Positions 53,956 through 62,429 of a DNA stretch of 64,000 nt are shown in pieces. A model generated the notes under the pieces. It was not told where the DNA came from, searched no databases, and was given only the letters and a program-made list of their open reading frames with translations. Both the position numbers and the translations under genes were made by a program. The number at the start of each line of letters is the position of its first letter. Position 1 is the first letter of the stretch. Origin of the DNA: DASTBU01 sp035711845 (GTDB lineage: Bacteria > Acidobacteriota > Vicinamibacteria > Vicinamibacterales > 2-12-FULL-66-21); assembly GCA_035711845.1 (NCBI GenBank), contig DASTBU010000059.1, positions 62,001-126,000 of the forward strand, in the 5' to 3' direction.

Positions 53956-56391
53956 ATGCTGCACGATCTTCGCACGGCGGTTCGCTCCATCCTCAAGGAT
54001 CGGTGGCTCTCGGCTGCCGCCGTGTTCGCGTTGGCCCTCGGCATCGGCGTCAACGCAACGGTCTTCACGTTGGTCAACGCGGTGCTGATCCGCGGCCTGC
54101 CCTTCCCGGATTCGGGCAACCTCTACGTCCTCGGGGTGCACCGGGCCACTGCCACGGGTCCCATCCGGCCCGGATCGGTCTCATACCAGGAGCTGCTGGA
54201 CTGGCGGTCGCAGGCGCAGTCGTTTGTGGACATGGCGGCCTTCACCCAATCCACCGTGAACGTGTCGGATGATCGCGCCGCGCCGGAGCAGGCGACCAGC
54301 GGCCGCGTCTCGGAGAACCTCTTCCGGCTCCTCGGCCAGCAGCCGCTGCTCGGGCGCGACTTCACCCCGGCGGATGGCGAAAAGGACGCGCAAGCCGTCG
54401 TGATCCTGGGGAATGCGATCTGGAAGAACCGCTATGCCTCCGATCCCGACATCCTCGGCAAGGCCATCCGTATCAACGGCGAACCGGCTGTCATCGTCGG
54501 GGTCATGCCGCCGGGCATCATGTTCCCGACGCGATCGCAGTTGTGGAGGCAGATCATTCCCACCGCAGAAAACCTGAATCGCAGCCATCGCGAGTACTCG
54601 GTCGTCGGCCGCGTCCACCCGGGCGTCAGCCGCGCCCAGGCGCAGGCGGAACTGATCGGCATCGCCGCCCGTCTCGCCGCGGAGTATCCCGACACCAACA
54701 AAGAGACCACCGCCGTCATGCAGACGTTCAACGAACGCTTCAACGGCGGTGAAATCCGCGTCGTCTTCCTCGCGCTGCAGGGCGCCGTCGGGTTCGTGCT
54801 GCTGATCGCCTGCGCCAACGTGGCCAACCTCCAGCTCTCGCGGTCGATCCACCGCGCCCGCGAGGTTGCCGTTCGCGTGGCGCTCGGCGCCACCCGCTGG
54901 CGGGTCGTCCGCCAGCTGCTCGTCGAAAGCGTCCTGCTGGGGTGCATCGGCGGCGTGATCGGTCTGCTCGTGGCCAGGGCCGGCGTCGGGATGTTCGACG
55001 CCGCGGTCGCGGACGTGGGCAAGCCGTACTGGATCCAGTTCACGATGGACTATGTCGTCTTCGGATTCCTGGCGGCGATCTGCGTCGTGACCGGCATCCT
55101 CTTCGGCATCGTGCCGGCACTTCAAGTGTCGAGGACGAACGTGAACGACCTTCTGAAGGAAGGCGGTCGGGGCACCGCCGGCGGCCGGCGCGCGCGCTGG
55201 TTGAGCAGCACGATGGTCGTCGTCGAGATCGCGCTCACGCTCGTGCTGCTCGTCGGCGCCGGCCTGATGGTCCGGAGCTTCATGAAGCTGTACACGACCG
55301 ACCTGGGCATCCCGACCGAGCACATGATGACGATGAGGATGGTCCTGCCGGAGACGAAATACCCGACCCCCGAGGCGCGGATGGCGTTCTACGACCGCCT
55401 GGCGCCACGGCTGGACGCCCTCGCGGGCGTCGAGGCGGTGGCGCTGACGACCAGCATGCCCGGATTCGGCGCCGGACGGCGCCGCATGGAAGTCGACGGT
55501 CGGGCTGTGGCTTCGCGGTGGGAGGATCACCCCGAGGTGGCCGCGACCGTTGTGAGCGCGGGGTTCTTCCGCGCGACCGGCATTCCAATCCTGCGCGGTC
55601 GCGCGCTCACCGACAAGGACGGCGCTCCCGGAGCCGAGGTGCTCGTCGTCGACGACCGGTTCGCCGCGGCGCACTATCCGGGCGAAGATCCGATCGGGCG
55701 GCGGATCCGATTCCCCAATCCACCTTCCTCGACAGGCCGGCCGGAGCCCGTGTGGCGCACCATCGTCGGCGTCAGCCGCACGGTCGACGACCTGCCGGAA
55801 CCAGGCGAGACAGGGCCGTCGGGCTCCGTCTACGTTCCGTTTCCGCAGGAGCCACCCGCGGGAGCCGGACTCATCGTGCGCAGCCGCCTCGACCCCACGG
55901 CCGTGATGAACGCCGTCCGCCGCGAGGTGCAGCGGCTCGATCCGGACCAGCCGGTCTTCACCGTGCAGACGATCGACCAGATGATGGCGCAGGCCACCTG
56001 GCCGTATCGCGTGTTCGGATCGCTCTTCGCCATCTTTGCGTTGATCGCGCTGGTGCTCTCGGCCGTCGGGCTCTACGCGGTGATGGCGTACTCGGTCACG
56101 CAACGCACGGCGGAGATCGGCGTCCGCATGGCGCTCGGCGCGGACCGGCGTCGCGTGTCGTGGCTCGTGCTGCGACACGGCCTCGTGCAATTGGCGATCG
56201 GTCTCTCGCTCGGCCTGTCGGGCGCGTATGCGCTGAGCCAGGTGCTCAGGGAGGTGCTCGTGGTGACGCCACGCGATCCACCGACGTTCGCGTCGATCAC
56301 GATCCTGCTGACCGCGGTCGCCATCGCCGCATGCCTGATCCCGGCCCACCGGGCGAGCCGCATCGATCCGCTGGTGGCGTTGAGGGAATAG
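53956..56391 (+). CDS. ADOP-type orphan ABC permease
   Basis: Predicted 811-residue inner-membrane protein: MLHDLRTAVRSILKDRWLSA, first helix LALGIGVNATVFTLVNAVLI, a periplasmic core, FtsX block LQLSRSIHRAREVAVRVALGATRWRVV, and a second half ending TQRTAEIGVRMALGADRRRVSWLVL and RASRIDPLVALRE. It lacks the N-terminal prefix domain of the 25-kb and 33-kb paralogues. It is the only plus-strand ADOP here. No ATPase or PadR gene is adjacent. Downstream (56392-56553) is a short run of AGCTCC/CAGCT units and nothing else. Confidence 0.9.
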   Translation: MLHDLRTAVRSILKDRWLSAAAVFALALGIGVNATVFTLVNAVLIRGLPFPDSGNLYVLGVHRATATGPIRPGSVSYQELLDWRSQAQSFVDMAAFTQSTVNVSDDRAAPEQATSGRVSENLFRLLGQQPLLGRDFTPADGEKDAQAVVILGNAIWKNRYASDPDILGKAIRINGEPAVIVGVMPPGIMFPTRSQLWRQIIPTAENLNRSHREYSVVGRVHPGVSRAQAQAELIGIAARLAAEYPDTNKETTAVMQTFNERFNGGEIRVVFLALQGAVGFVLLIACANVANLQLSRSIHRAREVAVRVALGATRWRVVRQLLVESVLLGCIGGVIGLLVARAGVGMFDAAVADVGKPYWIQFTMDYVVFGFLAAICVVTGILFGIVPALQVSRTNVNDLLKEGGRGTAGGRRARWLSSTMVVVEIALTLVLLVGAGLMVRSFMKLYTTDLGIPTEHMMTMRMVLPETKYPTPEARMAFYDRLAPRLDALAGVEAVALTTSMPGFGAGRRRMEVDGRAVASRWEDHPEVAATVVSAGFFRATGIPILRGRALTDKDGAPGAEVLVVDDRFAAAHYPGEDPIGRRIRFPNPPSSTGRPEPVWRTIVGVSRTVDDLPEPGETGPSGSVYVPFPQEPPAGAGLIVRSRLDPTAVMNAVRREVQRLDPDQPVFTVQTIDQMMAQATWPYRVFGSLFAIFALIALVLSAVGLYAVMAYSVTQRTAEIGVRMALGADRRRVSWLVLRHGLVQLAIGLSLGLSGAYALSQVLREVLVVTPRDPPTFASITILLTAVAIAACLIPAHRASRIDPLVALRE

Positions 56392-56553
56392 CTCCCAGCT
56401 CCTGCTACCAGCTTCCAGAGGACTATCGCGATCTGCGCTGGAACGACGTTGTTGGATGGCGAGCAGTCAGAACATGGTGCGCCAACCCCAACAATTCTAC
56501 GCGCCGGCTCCTTGCGTCGGGCCCGTGCGTTCGAGGGTGGCGAATGATCCACC

Positions 56554-57327
56554 CTACTGACTGGTCAGCAGCGACTCGAGCGTCGCCTTGAACTGCTCGA
56601 ACGGGTGCGCGCCCTTCACCACCTTCAGCACCGTCATCGGCTCTCCGTCCTTCGGCGTCGCTCCGATGAGGAACATCGGCGTGCTGTCCACGCCGAGCTG
56701 CTGCATGCGCTTCACGCTCTCGCGGACAGGCGACGAGTACTTGCCGCTGTCCATGCAGGCGCGCAGGGCGGTCGTGTCGAGGCCGGCCGATTGCGCCAGC
56801 GCGACGATCTGATCGGCGGTCTTCACCGGCGATTCGAACAGCTTCGTGTGCAGCTCCCAGAACTTCCCCTGCTCGGCCGCGCAGCTGGCAGCCTCGTGCG
56901 ACCTGAACGCGTCGGGATGCAGCTGATCGATCGGATAGTGGATGAAGACGTGCCTGACCTTCCCCTGATCTACATAGTCGGAGTAGAGGCGCGGCTGCGT
57001 CTGCTGGAAATGTCGGCGGCAGAACGGGCAGTGATAATCCGACACCTCGACGAGCGTGAGGGCAGCGGAATCCTGGCCTCTTGCTGGCGCCCCCTTCAGG
57101 TCCACGGTCTGCCCCTCGATCGGCGGCGCGCCGAACTTCCCCCCCGTGACCTGTCGCAGAAACTCGCGGATTTCGGCGATGTCCTTCTGCATCGCGGCCT
57201 GGGAGGCCTTGAGCGCCTCGATCTCCTTGCGCAGGGTCTCCGGATCCGTGGATTGGGCGGATGGCTCGGAACAGGCGACGATGACGAGGGCCGAGAGGAG
57301 GAGAACGGCTCGGGTCATGCGATGCAT
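56554..57327 (-). CDS. DsbA-like thioredoxin-fold lipoprotein
   Basis: Predicted 257-residue periplasmic thiol protein. A lipobox (ALVIVACSEP, Cys19) anchors it; residues 28-60 form a coiled coil (LRKEIEALKASQAAMQKDIAEIREF). The thioredoxin fold begins at TLVEVSDYHCPFCRRHF with redox motif CPFC (Cys100, Cys103), has a helical insertion with a second Cys pair region (ASCAAEQGKF, LRACMDSG), and the cis-Pro strand VDSTPMFLIG. It resembles DsbA/DsbG-type oxidoreductases of the Thioredoxin_4 group. ATG 57327 or 57318 may be the start. Confidence 0.88.
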   Translation of the reverse strand: MHRMTRAVLLLSALVIVACSEPSAQSTDPETLRKEIEALKASQAAMQKDIAEIREFLRQVTGGKFGAPPIEGQTVDLKGAPARGQDSAALTLVEVSDYHCPFCRRHFQQTQPRLYSDYVDQGKVRHVFIHYPIDQLHPDAFRSHEAASCAAEQGKFWELHTKLFESPVKTADQIVALAQSAGLDTTALRACMDSGKYSSPVRESVKRMQQLGVDSTPMFLIGATPKDGEPMTVLKVVKGAHPFEQFKATLESLLTSQ

Positions 57328-57427
57328 ATACCCGCAGCATAACGCATCCGGGCCCTCGGGGTCAGGATCACGATTGTCCTCTTCAGCCGCGCAGCGCCAG
57401 ATCGAGATCCGAATAATCGAGATCGGC

Positions 57428-57979
57428 TCATCTGTCGTCGTCTGCCCTGGCCGTGTCCGGTCCGGTCGTGAACCGTGCGACACGCTCGCGGAACGTGCCC
57501 GGGTCGAGCGCGGGATACCGGTAGAGTTCCGGTTGGATCTGCTCGAAATACGCGGCGAGTCGGCCCTGGTCGATCAACCCGTCTGCCAGCATCCGCTCGA
57601 CGTCGGCGACGTCCTGCGCATGTCCGCGTTCGATCTTCGACAGCGCCTGCGCATACAGGTCGAAATGGTGGAACGACACGCGGCCTTCTCGCGCCACGAA
57701 GGGGCTGCGGGACTCCCAATCCGGGCGGACTGGTATGAAGTCCATCGGCGCCGCGAGTTCCACGTTCAGCTGCAGCTGCTCCTTCAGCTCCGGCAGCTTC
57801 CGGAGCAGTTCGTCCCGCTCGGGCACGATCTTGATGTCGACATCGACCGTGGAGTCGCGCCAGCCATGGAGAACGGCCGTGGCGCCGCCCGTGAGGTACA
57901 CGCGCGTCTCGCCGCGCGCAGATTCGCCGAGCGCGCGCATGAAGCGCCTGATCCGTGTCAGGTCCGCGGGTTGACGCAT
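57428..57979 (-). CDS. DUF6036-like nucleotidyltransferase
   Basis: Predicted 183-residue protein with a minimal nucleotidyltransferase core: VYLTGGATAVLHGWRDSTVDVDIKI, where the Gly pair (31-32) and Asp46/Asp48 form the family pattern, then a helical part (LPELKEQLQLNVELAAP, FDLYAQALSKIERGHAQDVADVERML). Relatives are annotated as DUF6036 or AbiEii-like and many act as antitoxin-like or toxin-like nucleotidyltransferases. It overlaps the preceding 104-residue gene by 22 bases, which argues for a two-gene module. Role unproven. Confidence 0.8.
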   Translation of the reverse strand: MRQPADLTRIRRFMRALGESARGETRVYLTGGATAVLHGWRDSTVDVDIKIVPERDELLRKLPELKEQLQLNVELAAPMDFIPVRPDWESRSPFVAREGRVSFHHFDLYAQALSKIERGHAQDVADVERMLADGLIDQGRLAAYFEQIQPELYRYPALDPGTFRERVARFTTGPDTARADDDR

Positions 57980-58272
57980 TCCGCTGCGCGCTCGAAGCTG
58001 ACCAGCCGGCGAATCAGGGCGTTGTACCGTGAATGGGCAGAATCCTGATCCTCCGCGGCCAAACGATCGTAGAGCCGCCGCTCCGGATCGGCCAGAGGAC
58101 GGGGGATCCGATACCCGAGCGCGGACAGCCGAGGCGCGCCAATCGACACGAGCAGCGCCTCGACCGACTCGATGCCGCGACCGAGGTCCGCCAGGCCCCG
58201 CCGCACCAGGTCCTCGCCGGGAAGCACCGCCCGATTATACGATTGCCGGGATCGCCGCTCGATGTCAGGCAT
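57958..58272 (-). CDS. Small helical partner of the nucleotidyltransferase, unknown function
   Basis: Predicted 104-residue protein rich in charged helices (RRGLADLGRGIESVEALLVSIGAPRLSALG; RRLYDRLAAEDQDSAHSRYNALIRRLVSFERA). I do not recognise a family. It ends inside the start of the nucleotidyltransferase gene (22-base overlap) and begins seven bases after the FAD-oxidase stop, so all three are probably one transcript. The two-gene overlap resembles toxin-antitoxin or MNT-type pairs, which is inference. Confidence 0.7.
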   Translation of the reverse strand: MPDIERRSRQSYNRAVLPGEDLVRRGLADLGRGIESVEALLVSIGAPRLSALGYRIPRPLADPERRLYDRLAAEDQDSAHSRYNALIRRLVSFERAAECVNPRT

Positions 58273-58278
58273 GCTGCC

Positions 58279-59667
58279 TCACCCGGCCGGAAACACCTTC
58301 CCCGGATTCATGATTCCCAGCGGGTCGAACGCCTGCTTGACGCGCTTCATCAGAGCGATTTCCTGGGCTGCCAGCTCGATCGACAGGAACGGCGCCTTCG
58401 CGAACCCGATGCCGTGCTCGCCACTGATCGATCCGTCGAGCGCCACGACACCCTCGAAGAGAACGCGCTCGGCCTGATGGGCGCGTTCGATCTCGCCGCT
58501 GTCGTTCGGATCCACCATGATGTTGACGTGGATGTTCCCGTCTCCCGCATGCCCGAAAAGCGGGATACGCAGGTGGTACTTCCTCTTGATCCGCTCGACG
58601 AGCGCGAACAGCTCGGGAATCCGGCCCTTCGGCACCACGACGTCGTGGTTGATCTTGAGCGGGGTGATCGTTCTGAGCGAGAGCGACAGTTCGCGGCGCG
58701 CTCTCCACAACTCAGTACGTTCTGCTTCCTCCCGCGCGCGCAGGACTTCCGTCGCGCCCGCGGCCGTGCAGGCCTGCTCGACGCGCACAGCCTCCTCCTC
58801 CACCGCTGACGGGACGCCGTCGACCTCGACGAGCAGCATCGCGCCGGTCCCTGCCGGGGCAAGCGCACGCACCTGAAGATACCGCGCAACGGCCTCGAGC
58901 GAATCGCCGTCCACGAGCTCCAATGCGGCAGGCACGACGCGGGCGGCGATGATGTTGGAGACCGCCCGGACGGCAGCACTCACATCAACGAACGAGGCAC
59001 GCAGCGTCGCCTGCACCGGAGGCTTCGGCACCAGCCTGAGGATGATCTTCGTGATGATCGCCAGCGTGCCCTCAGAGCCGACCAGCAGGTGTGTGAGGTC
59101 GTAGCCGACGACGTTCTTGACGACCCTGCCGCCGGTCTCGATGATCTCGCCGGTGGGGAGGACGGCTTCGAGGCCGAGCACGTACTGCTTCGTCGTGCCG
59201 TACTTGAACGCGCGCGGGCCTCCCGCGTTCTCCGCCACGTTGCCGCCGATCGCTGACTGCCGGAGCGACGCCGGGTCGGGGGGATAGAAGAGGCCGACCC
59301 GTTCCACCGCATCCTGGAGGTCGCCCGTGATGACGTTGGGTTCCACGATCGCCACCAGGTTGGCCTCGTCGATCTCGACGATCCGATTCATCCGCTCGAG
59401 CGAGATGACGACGCCGCCATGAACGGGAACCGAGCCGCCGGTGTATCCGCTCCCGGCGCCGCGGGGCACGATTGGGATGCGGTGTTCCGCGCAGATCCGC
59501 ACCGCCGCCGCCACCTCCGACGAGTTCGCAGGGAACACGACGAGATCCGCGGAGGCGCCGCGTTTCAGCGCGTCGGTCCCGTAAGCGATTCGAGAGTGAT
59601 CGTCGGCGCGAACGTGGTCGGCGCCCAGGGCGTTCTGAAACTGGCGGAGAGTCTTTGGGGGGAGCAT
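58279..59667 (-). CDS. GlcD-like FAD-linked oxidase / D-lactate or glycolate dehydrogenase
   Basis: Predicted 462-residue flavoenzyme of the VAO/PCMH family. FAD-binding blocks: VVFPANSSEVAAAVRICAEHRIPIVPRGAGSGYTGG in outline, VEPNVITGDLQDAV, PPDPASLRQSAIGGNVAENAGGPRAFKYG and VVGYDLTHLLVGSEGTLAII. The C-terminal domain has FGHAGDGNIHVNI and SISGEHGIGFAK, typical of GlcD, Dld2 and D-2-hydroxyglutarate dehydrogenases. The substrate is a D-2-hydroxy acid, which one is not known. The glcE and glcF partners are absent. ATG 59667 has AAGCGA upstream. Confidence 0.92.
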   Translation of the reverse strand: MLPPKTLRQFQNALGADHVRADDHSRIAYGTDALKRGASADLVVFPANSSEVAAAVRICAEHRIPIVPRGAGSGYTGGSVPVHGGVVISLERMNRIVEIDEANLVAIVEPNVITGDLQDAVERVGLFYPPDPASLRQSAIGGNVAENAGGPRAFKYGTTKQYVLGLEAVLPTGEIIETGGRVVKNVVGYDLTHLLVGSEGTLAIITKIILRLVPKPPVQATLRASFVDVSAAVRAVSNIIAARVVPAALELVDGDSLEAVARYLQVRALAPAGTGAMLLVEVDGVPSAVEEEAVRVEQACTAAGATEVLRAREEAERTELWRARRELSLSLRTITPLKINHDVVVPKGRIPELFALVERIKRKYHLRIPLFGHAGDGNIHVNIMVDPNDSGEIERAHQAERVLFEGVVALDGSISGEHGIGFAKAPFLSIELAAQEIALMKRVKQAFDPLGIMNPGKVFPAG

Positions 59668-59684
59668 TCGCTTGATATTGGAGA

Positions 59685-59870
59685 CACGGGGACGACGATC
59701 AGCACGGGAACACGGAGGCGCGGGGACGCACGCCGACGCCCGGGGGAGTCAGTGATCATGCAGGGCTCTCAGCGACTGCTCGCTGATAGTACGGAGCGCG
59801 GACAACCCCGTGATCTCCGTGCTCCCGCGTCCACGTACTGAACTCCCGCGTCCCCGTTCCCCCCGCGTCT
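59685..59870. repeat. Inverted array of ACGGGGACGCGGG-type units
   Basis: The left part (about 59688-59740) repeats CACGGGGACG, CACGGGAACACGGAG, CGCGGGGACG; the right part (about 59803-59867) holds their complements (CCGTGATCTCCGTGCTCC, CGCGTCCACG, CGCGTCCCCGTTCC). It fills the gap between the aminotransferase and the FAD oxidase, both on the minus strand. Confidence 0.7.
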
Positions 59871-59871
59871 C

Positions 59872-61068
59872 TTACCTGGCGACGGCCCGCCGGTCCAACG
59901 ACCTGACGTACTGGATGATCCGCTCGGCGCCCCGCTGGAGGTCCTCCATCGAGGCCGCATACGAAATCCGGATGAATCCGGGAGCGTCGAACGCCTCCCC
60001 GGGCGTGATCGCCACCCGCACATCGTCGAGCAGTTTCTGGGCGAGATCGGCCGACGATCGGACGCCGTCGGGCGAGAGGAAGTCGGAGACGTCCGGGAAT
60101 AGATAGAACGCGCCCGCTGGCCGCACGAGCCGCAGCCGCGGTTCCTCGGCGAGCCACGCCGAGAGCTGATCGCGCCGGCGCCGGTACTCGTTCAGCATGT
60201 CGGCCACGCAGGTCTGAGGGCCGCTGACCGCGGCGACCGCCGCCTTCTGCGTGATGGACGAGACGTTCGATGTCGAATGGCTCTGCAGCGCGTTGCACGC
60301 GTCGATGATCGCCGCCGGCCCGAGGGCCCACCCGCACCGCCAGCCGGTCATCGCATAGGTCTTCGATGCGGATCCGCACAGCACCGTCCTGTCGCGGTGC
60401 ATCCGCGCGAGCAGGCCGGGCAGGTTGTGGGGGCTGGAATCGTAAAGGAGCTTTTCGTAGCAGAGATCGACGAGGATCCAGATGCCGCGCCTGGCGGCTT
60501 CCTCGGCGACGGCCGCTGCCGCCCGCTCCTCCATCAACGCCCCGGTGGGATTGCTCGGGGAGTTGATGATGATCCCGCGCGTCCGCGGCGTCAGCGCGCC
60601 GAGGATCGTGTCGGCGTGCAGGCGGAACCCGTCCTCGGCGTGCGTGCGCGCGATGACCGGCGCCGCCTCCGCGAGCTGAACCTGTTCGACCAGCGTCGGC
60701 CACCCGGGCATGTGGGTGATCACTTCGTCGCCGGGCCCGAAGAGTACCATCACGGCATTGAACAGCGCCTGCTTGCCGCCGGCCGTGACGATGATCTCCC
60801 GCGGCGCGTACTCGACCGCGTAATCCTCGCGATAGCGCGCCGCGATGGCGCGTTTCAGCTCGTCGGTGCCGGAGCTCGACGTGTACTTCGTGAAGTTCGC
60901 GTCGATGGCCGCGTGGGCGGCCGCCGCAATGTGCGAGGGGGTGGGAAAATCCGGCTCGCCGGCGCCGAGGTCGACGACGTCGACGCCCTGCGCCTTCAGC
61001 TTCATGGCTTCCGCCGCCACTTTCATGGTCGGCGACACCCCGATCCGCCGCGCTCGTGCAGCAAGCAT
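59872..61068 (-). CDS. Class I PLP-dependent aminotransferase (aspartate type)
   Basis: Predicted 398-residue fold-type I aminotransferase. PLP-site residues: Asn173 in NSPSNPTG, Asp201 in VDLCYEKL, Lys236 in SASKTYAMTGWRCGW; substrate region FIRISYA near the end. The sequence is closest to the Igamma/AspC-PAT type that transfers the amino group between aspartate (or prephenate) and 2-oxoglutarate. It begins two bases after the coaD stop, so it is co-transcribed. Note DLCYE where most have DEIYE; the Asp is kept. Confidence 0.93.
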   Translation of the reverse strand: MLAARARRIGVSPTMKVAAEAMKLKAQGVDVVDLGAGEPDFPTPSHIAAAAHAAIDANFTKYTSSSGTDELKRAIAARYREDYAVEYAPREIIVTAGGKQALFNAVMVLFGPGDEVITHMPGWPTLVEQVQLAEAAPVIARTHAEDGFRLHADTILGALTPRTRGIIINSPSNPTGALMEERAAAAVAEEAARRGIWILVDLCYEKLLYDSSPHNLPGLLARMHRDRTVLCGSASKTYAMTGWRCGWALGPAAIIDACNALQSHSTSNVSSITQKAAVAAVSGPQTCVADMLNEYRRRRDQLSAWLAEEPRLRLVRPAGAFYLFPDVSDFLSPDGVRSSADLAQKLLDDVRVAITPGEAFDAPGFIRISYAASMEDLQRGAERIIQYVRSLDRRAVAR

Positions 61069-61070
61069 CG

Positions 61071-61574
61071 TCAGGCCCTCAGTGTTTCGCGCGTGAGCTT
61101 CTTCTCCCGCAGCCGACGCTCGACGGTAGCCGGAACCAGGCCGTGGACCGAGCCCCCGAGCGCCACGACCTCCTTGACCAGACGCGAGCTGACGTAGGTG
61201 TACGGTTCGGCCGGCATCATGAAGATCGTTTCGACGTCCGGGCTCAGGTGACGGTTCATCAGCGCCATCTGCATCTCGTACTCGAAATCCGAGACGGCGC
61301 GGAGGCCGCGCACGATCACGCTCGCGTGCTTGCTCCGAACATAGTCCACGAGCAGCCCGTGGAACGTGTCCACTTCGACATTGGGCCAGTCCGTGAACAC
61401 TTCCCGGGCAATGTCCACTCGTTCGGCTGCCGTGAACAGCGGGGACTTCTCCACGTTCACGAGCACGGCGATGACGATGCGGTCGAAGAAGCGCGAGCCG
61501 CGCTGGATGATGTCCACGTGGCCGTTGGTCAGCGGATCGAACGACCCAGGGTAAACGGCGACGATTTCGCCCAT
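61071..61574 (-). CDS. coaD: Phosphopantetheine adenylyltransferase
   Basis: Predicted 167-residue enzyme that adenylylates 4'-phosphopantetheine in coenzyme A synthesis. The N-terminal VAVYPGSFDPLTNGHVDII carries the TxGH nucleotidyl motif (TNGH); later blocks are VIVRGLRAVSDFEYEMQMALMNR and YTYVSSRLVKEVVALGGSV. Normal length. It lies downstream of rsmD (68 bp gap), the common rsmD-coaD order, and upstream of an aminotransferase. Confidence 0.97.
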   Translation of the reverse strand: MGEIVAVYPGSFDPLTNGHVDIIQRGSRFFDRIVIAVLVNVEKSPLFTAAERVDIAREVFTDWPNVEVDTFHGLLVDYVRSKHASVIVRGLRAVSDFEYEMQMALMNRHLSPDVETIFMMPAEPYTYVSSRLVKEVVALGGSVHGLVPATVERRLREKKLTRETLRA

Positions 61575-61642
61575 GCGTTCCTCTCGGGGCCCGCGCGGCC
61601 CTCTTGTCCTGCTGGTCCCGGAGTGGTGGTGGCGTTCGAGCC

Positions 61643-62191
61643 TCAGGCCGCCGGCCGGCGCCGGTAGAACGTCAGGGCGCTGTCGCCCGACAGCACCTCG
61701 CGGACCCGCACGAAAGCGCCGGCCGACTCCACCGCCGCATCCCGCTTCGCGTGTTCGATCACCACCAGCGTTTCAGCGCCCGCCAGCCGCTCAACCGCGT
61801 CAAGCGCCTGTTCGAGCTCTCCCCGGCCGTATGGAGGGTCGAGAAAGATGACCTCGAAACGCCGGCCTGCCAGACGCTCCGCCGCGTCCGCAAATCTCGC
61901 GCGGATAATAGCATGCCGGTCCTCGATGCCGCACCGGGCGAGGTTGGCCGCAATCAACCGCACGGCCCGCGGGTCGCTTTCCACGAACGTCACGTCAGCC
62001 GCGCCCCGGCTGAGCGCTTCGATGCCGACGGCACCGGTGCCCGCAAACCCGTCCAGGACGCTGGCGCCCCCGATTCCCGGCCCGAGCACGTTGAAGAGCG
62101 TTTCCCGCAGCTTGTCGGAGGTCGGCCGCAGCCCCGCCCAATCCGGCGTCGCGAGGCGCCGTCCCTTCAGCTCACCTGCGATGATGCGCAC
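61643..62191 (-). CDS. rsmD: 16S rRNA (guanine966-N2)-methyltransferase
   Basis: Predicted 182-residue SAM-dependent methyltransferase. MRIIAGELKGRRLATP begins the family, RPTSDKLRETLFNVL and LDGFAGTGAVGIEALSRGA form the SAM site, and the catalytic motif is FLDPPYGRGE (DPPY). It methylates G966 of 16S rRNA. The start is GTG at 62191. It follows recG across a 238-bp gap filled by the CGATCG array. Confidence 0.95.
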   Translation of the reverse strand: MRIIAGELKGRRLATPDWAGLRPTSDKLRETLFNVLGPGIGGASVLDGFAGTGAVGIEALSRGAADVTFVESDPRAVRLIAANLARCGIEDRHAIIRARFADAAERLAGRRFEVIFLDPPYGRGELEQALDAVERLAGAETLVVIEHAKRDAAVESAGAFVRVREVLSGDSALTFYRRRPAA

Positions 62192-62203
62192 GATTCATCT
62201 CAC

Positions 62204-62425
62204 GATGTCATCGAGCGATCGCGCGATCGCGCGATCGAGCGATGTCGATCGCCGATCGAACGCATCGCGTCATCGGGAATGGGCTGGCTTCGGCGATTGC
62301 CGCATCGGTCGATCGACCCCCACAAATCGCAATCCATTACTCGATTCACACGAAGCACCCATTACCCGATTGATCGCGCGATCACCCGATCGATCGCTCG
62401 ATCACCCGATCACGCGATCGCTCGA
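62204..62425. repeat. Array of GCGATCGC / CGATCG units between recG and rsmD
   Basis: CGATCG, GCGATCG, GCGCGATC and CGATTG-type words recur about twenty times, densest at 62211-62260 and 62365-62425, with a less repetitive centre. Because CGATCG is self-complementary, both halves can pair with themselves and each other. There is no open frame of interest and no promoter-like pair. Confidence 0.8.
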
Positions 62426-62429
62426 TGGC

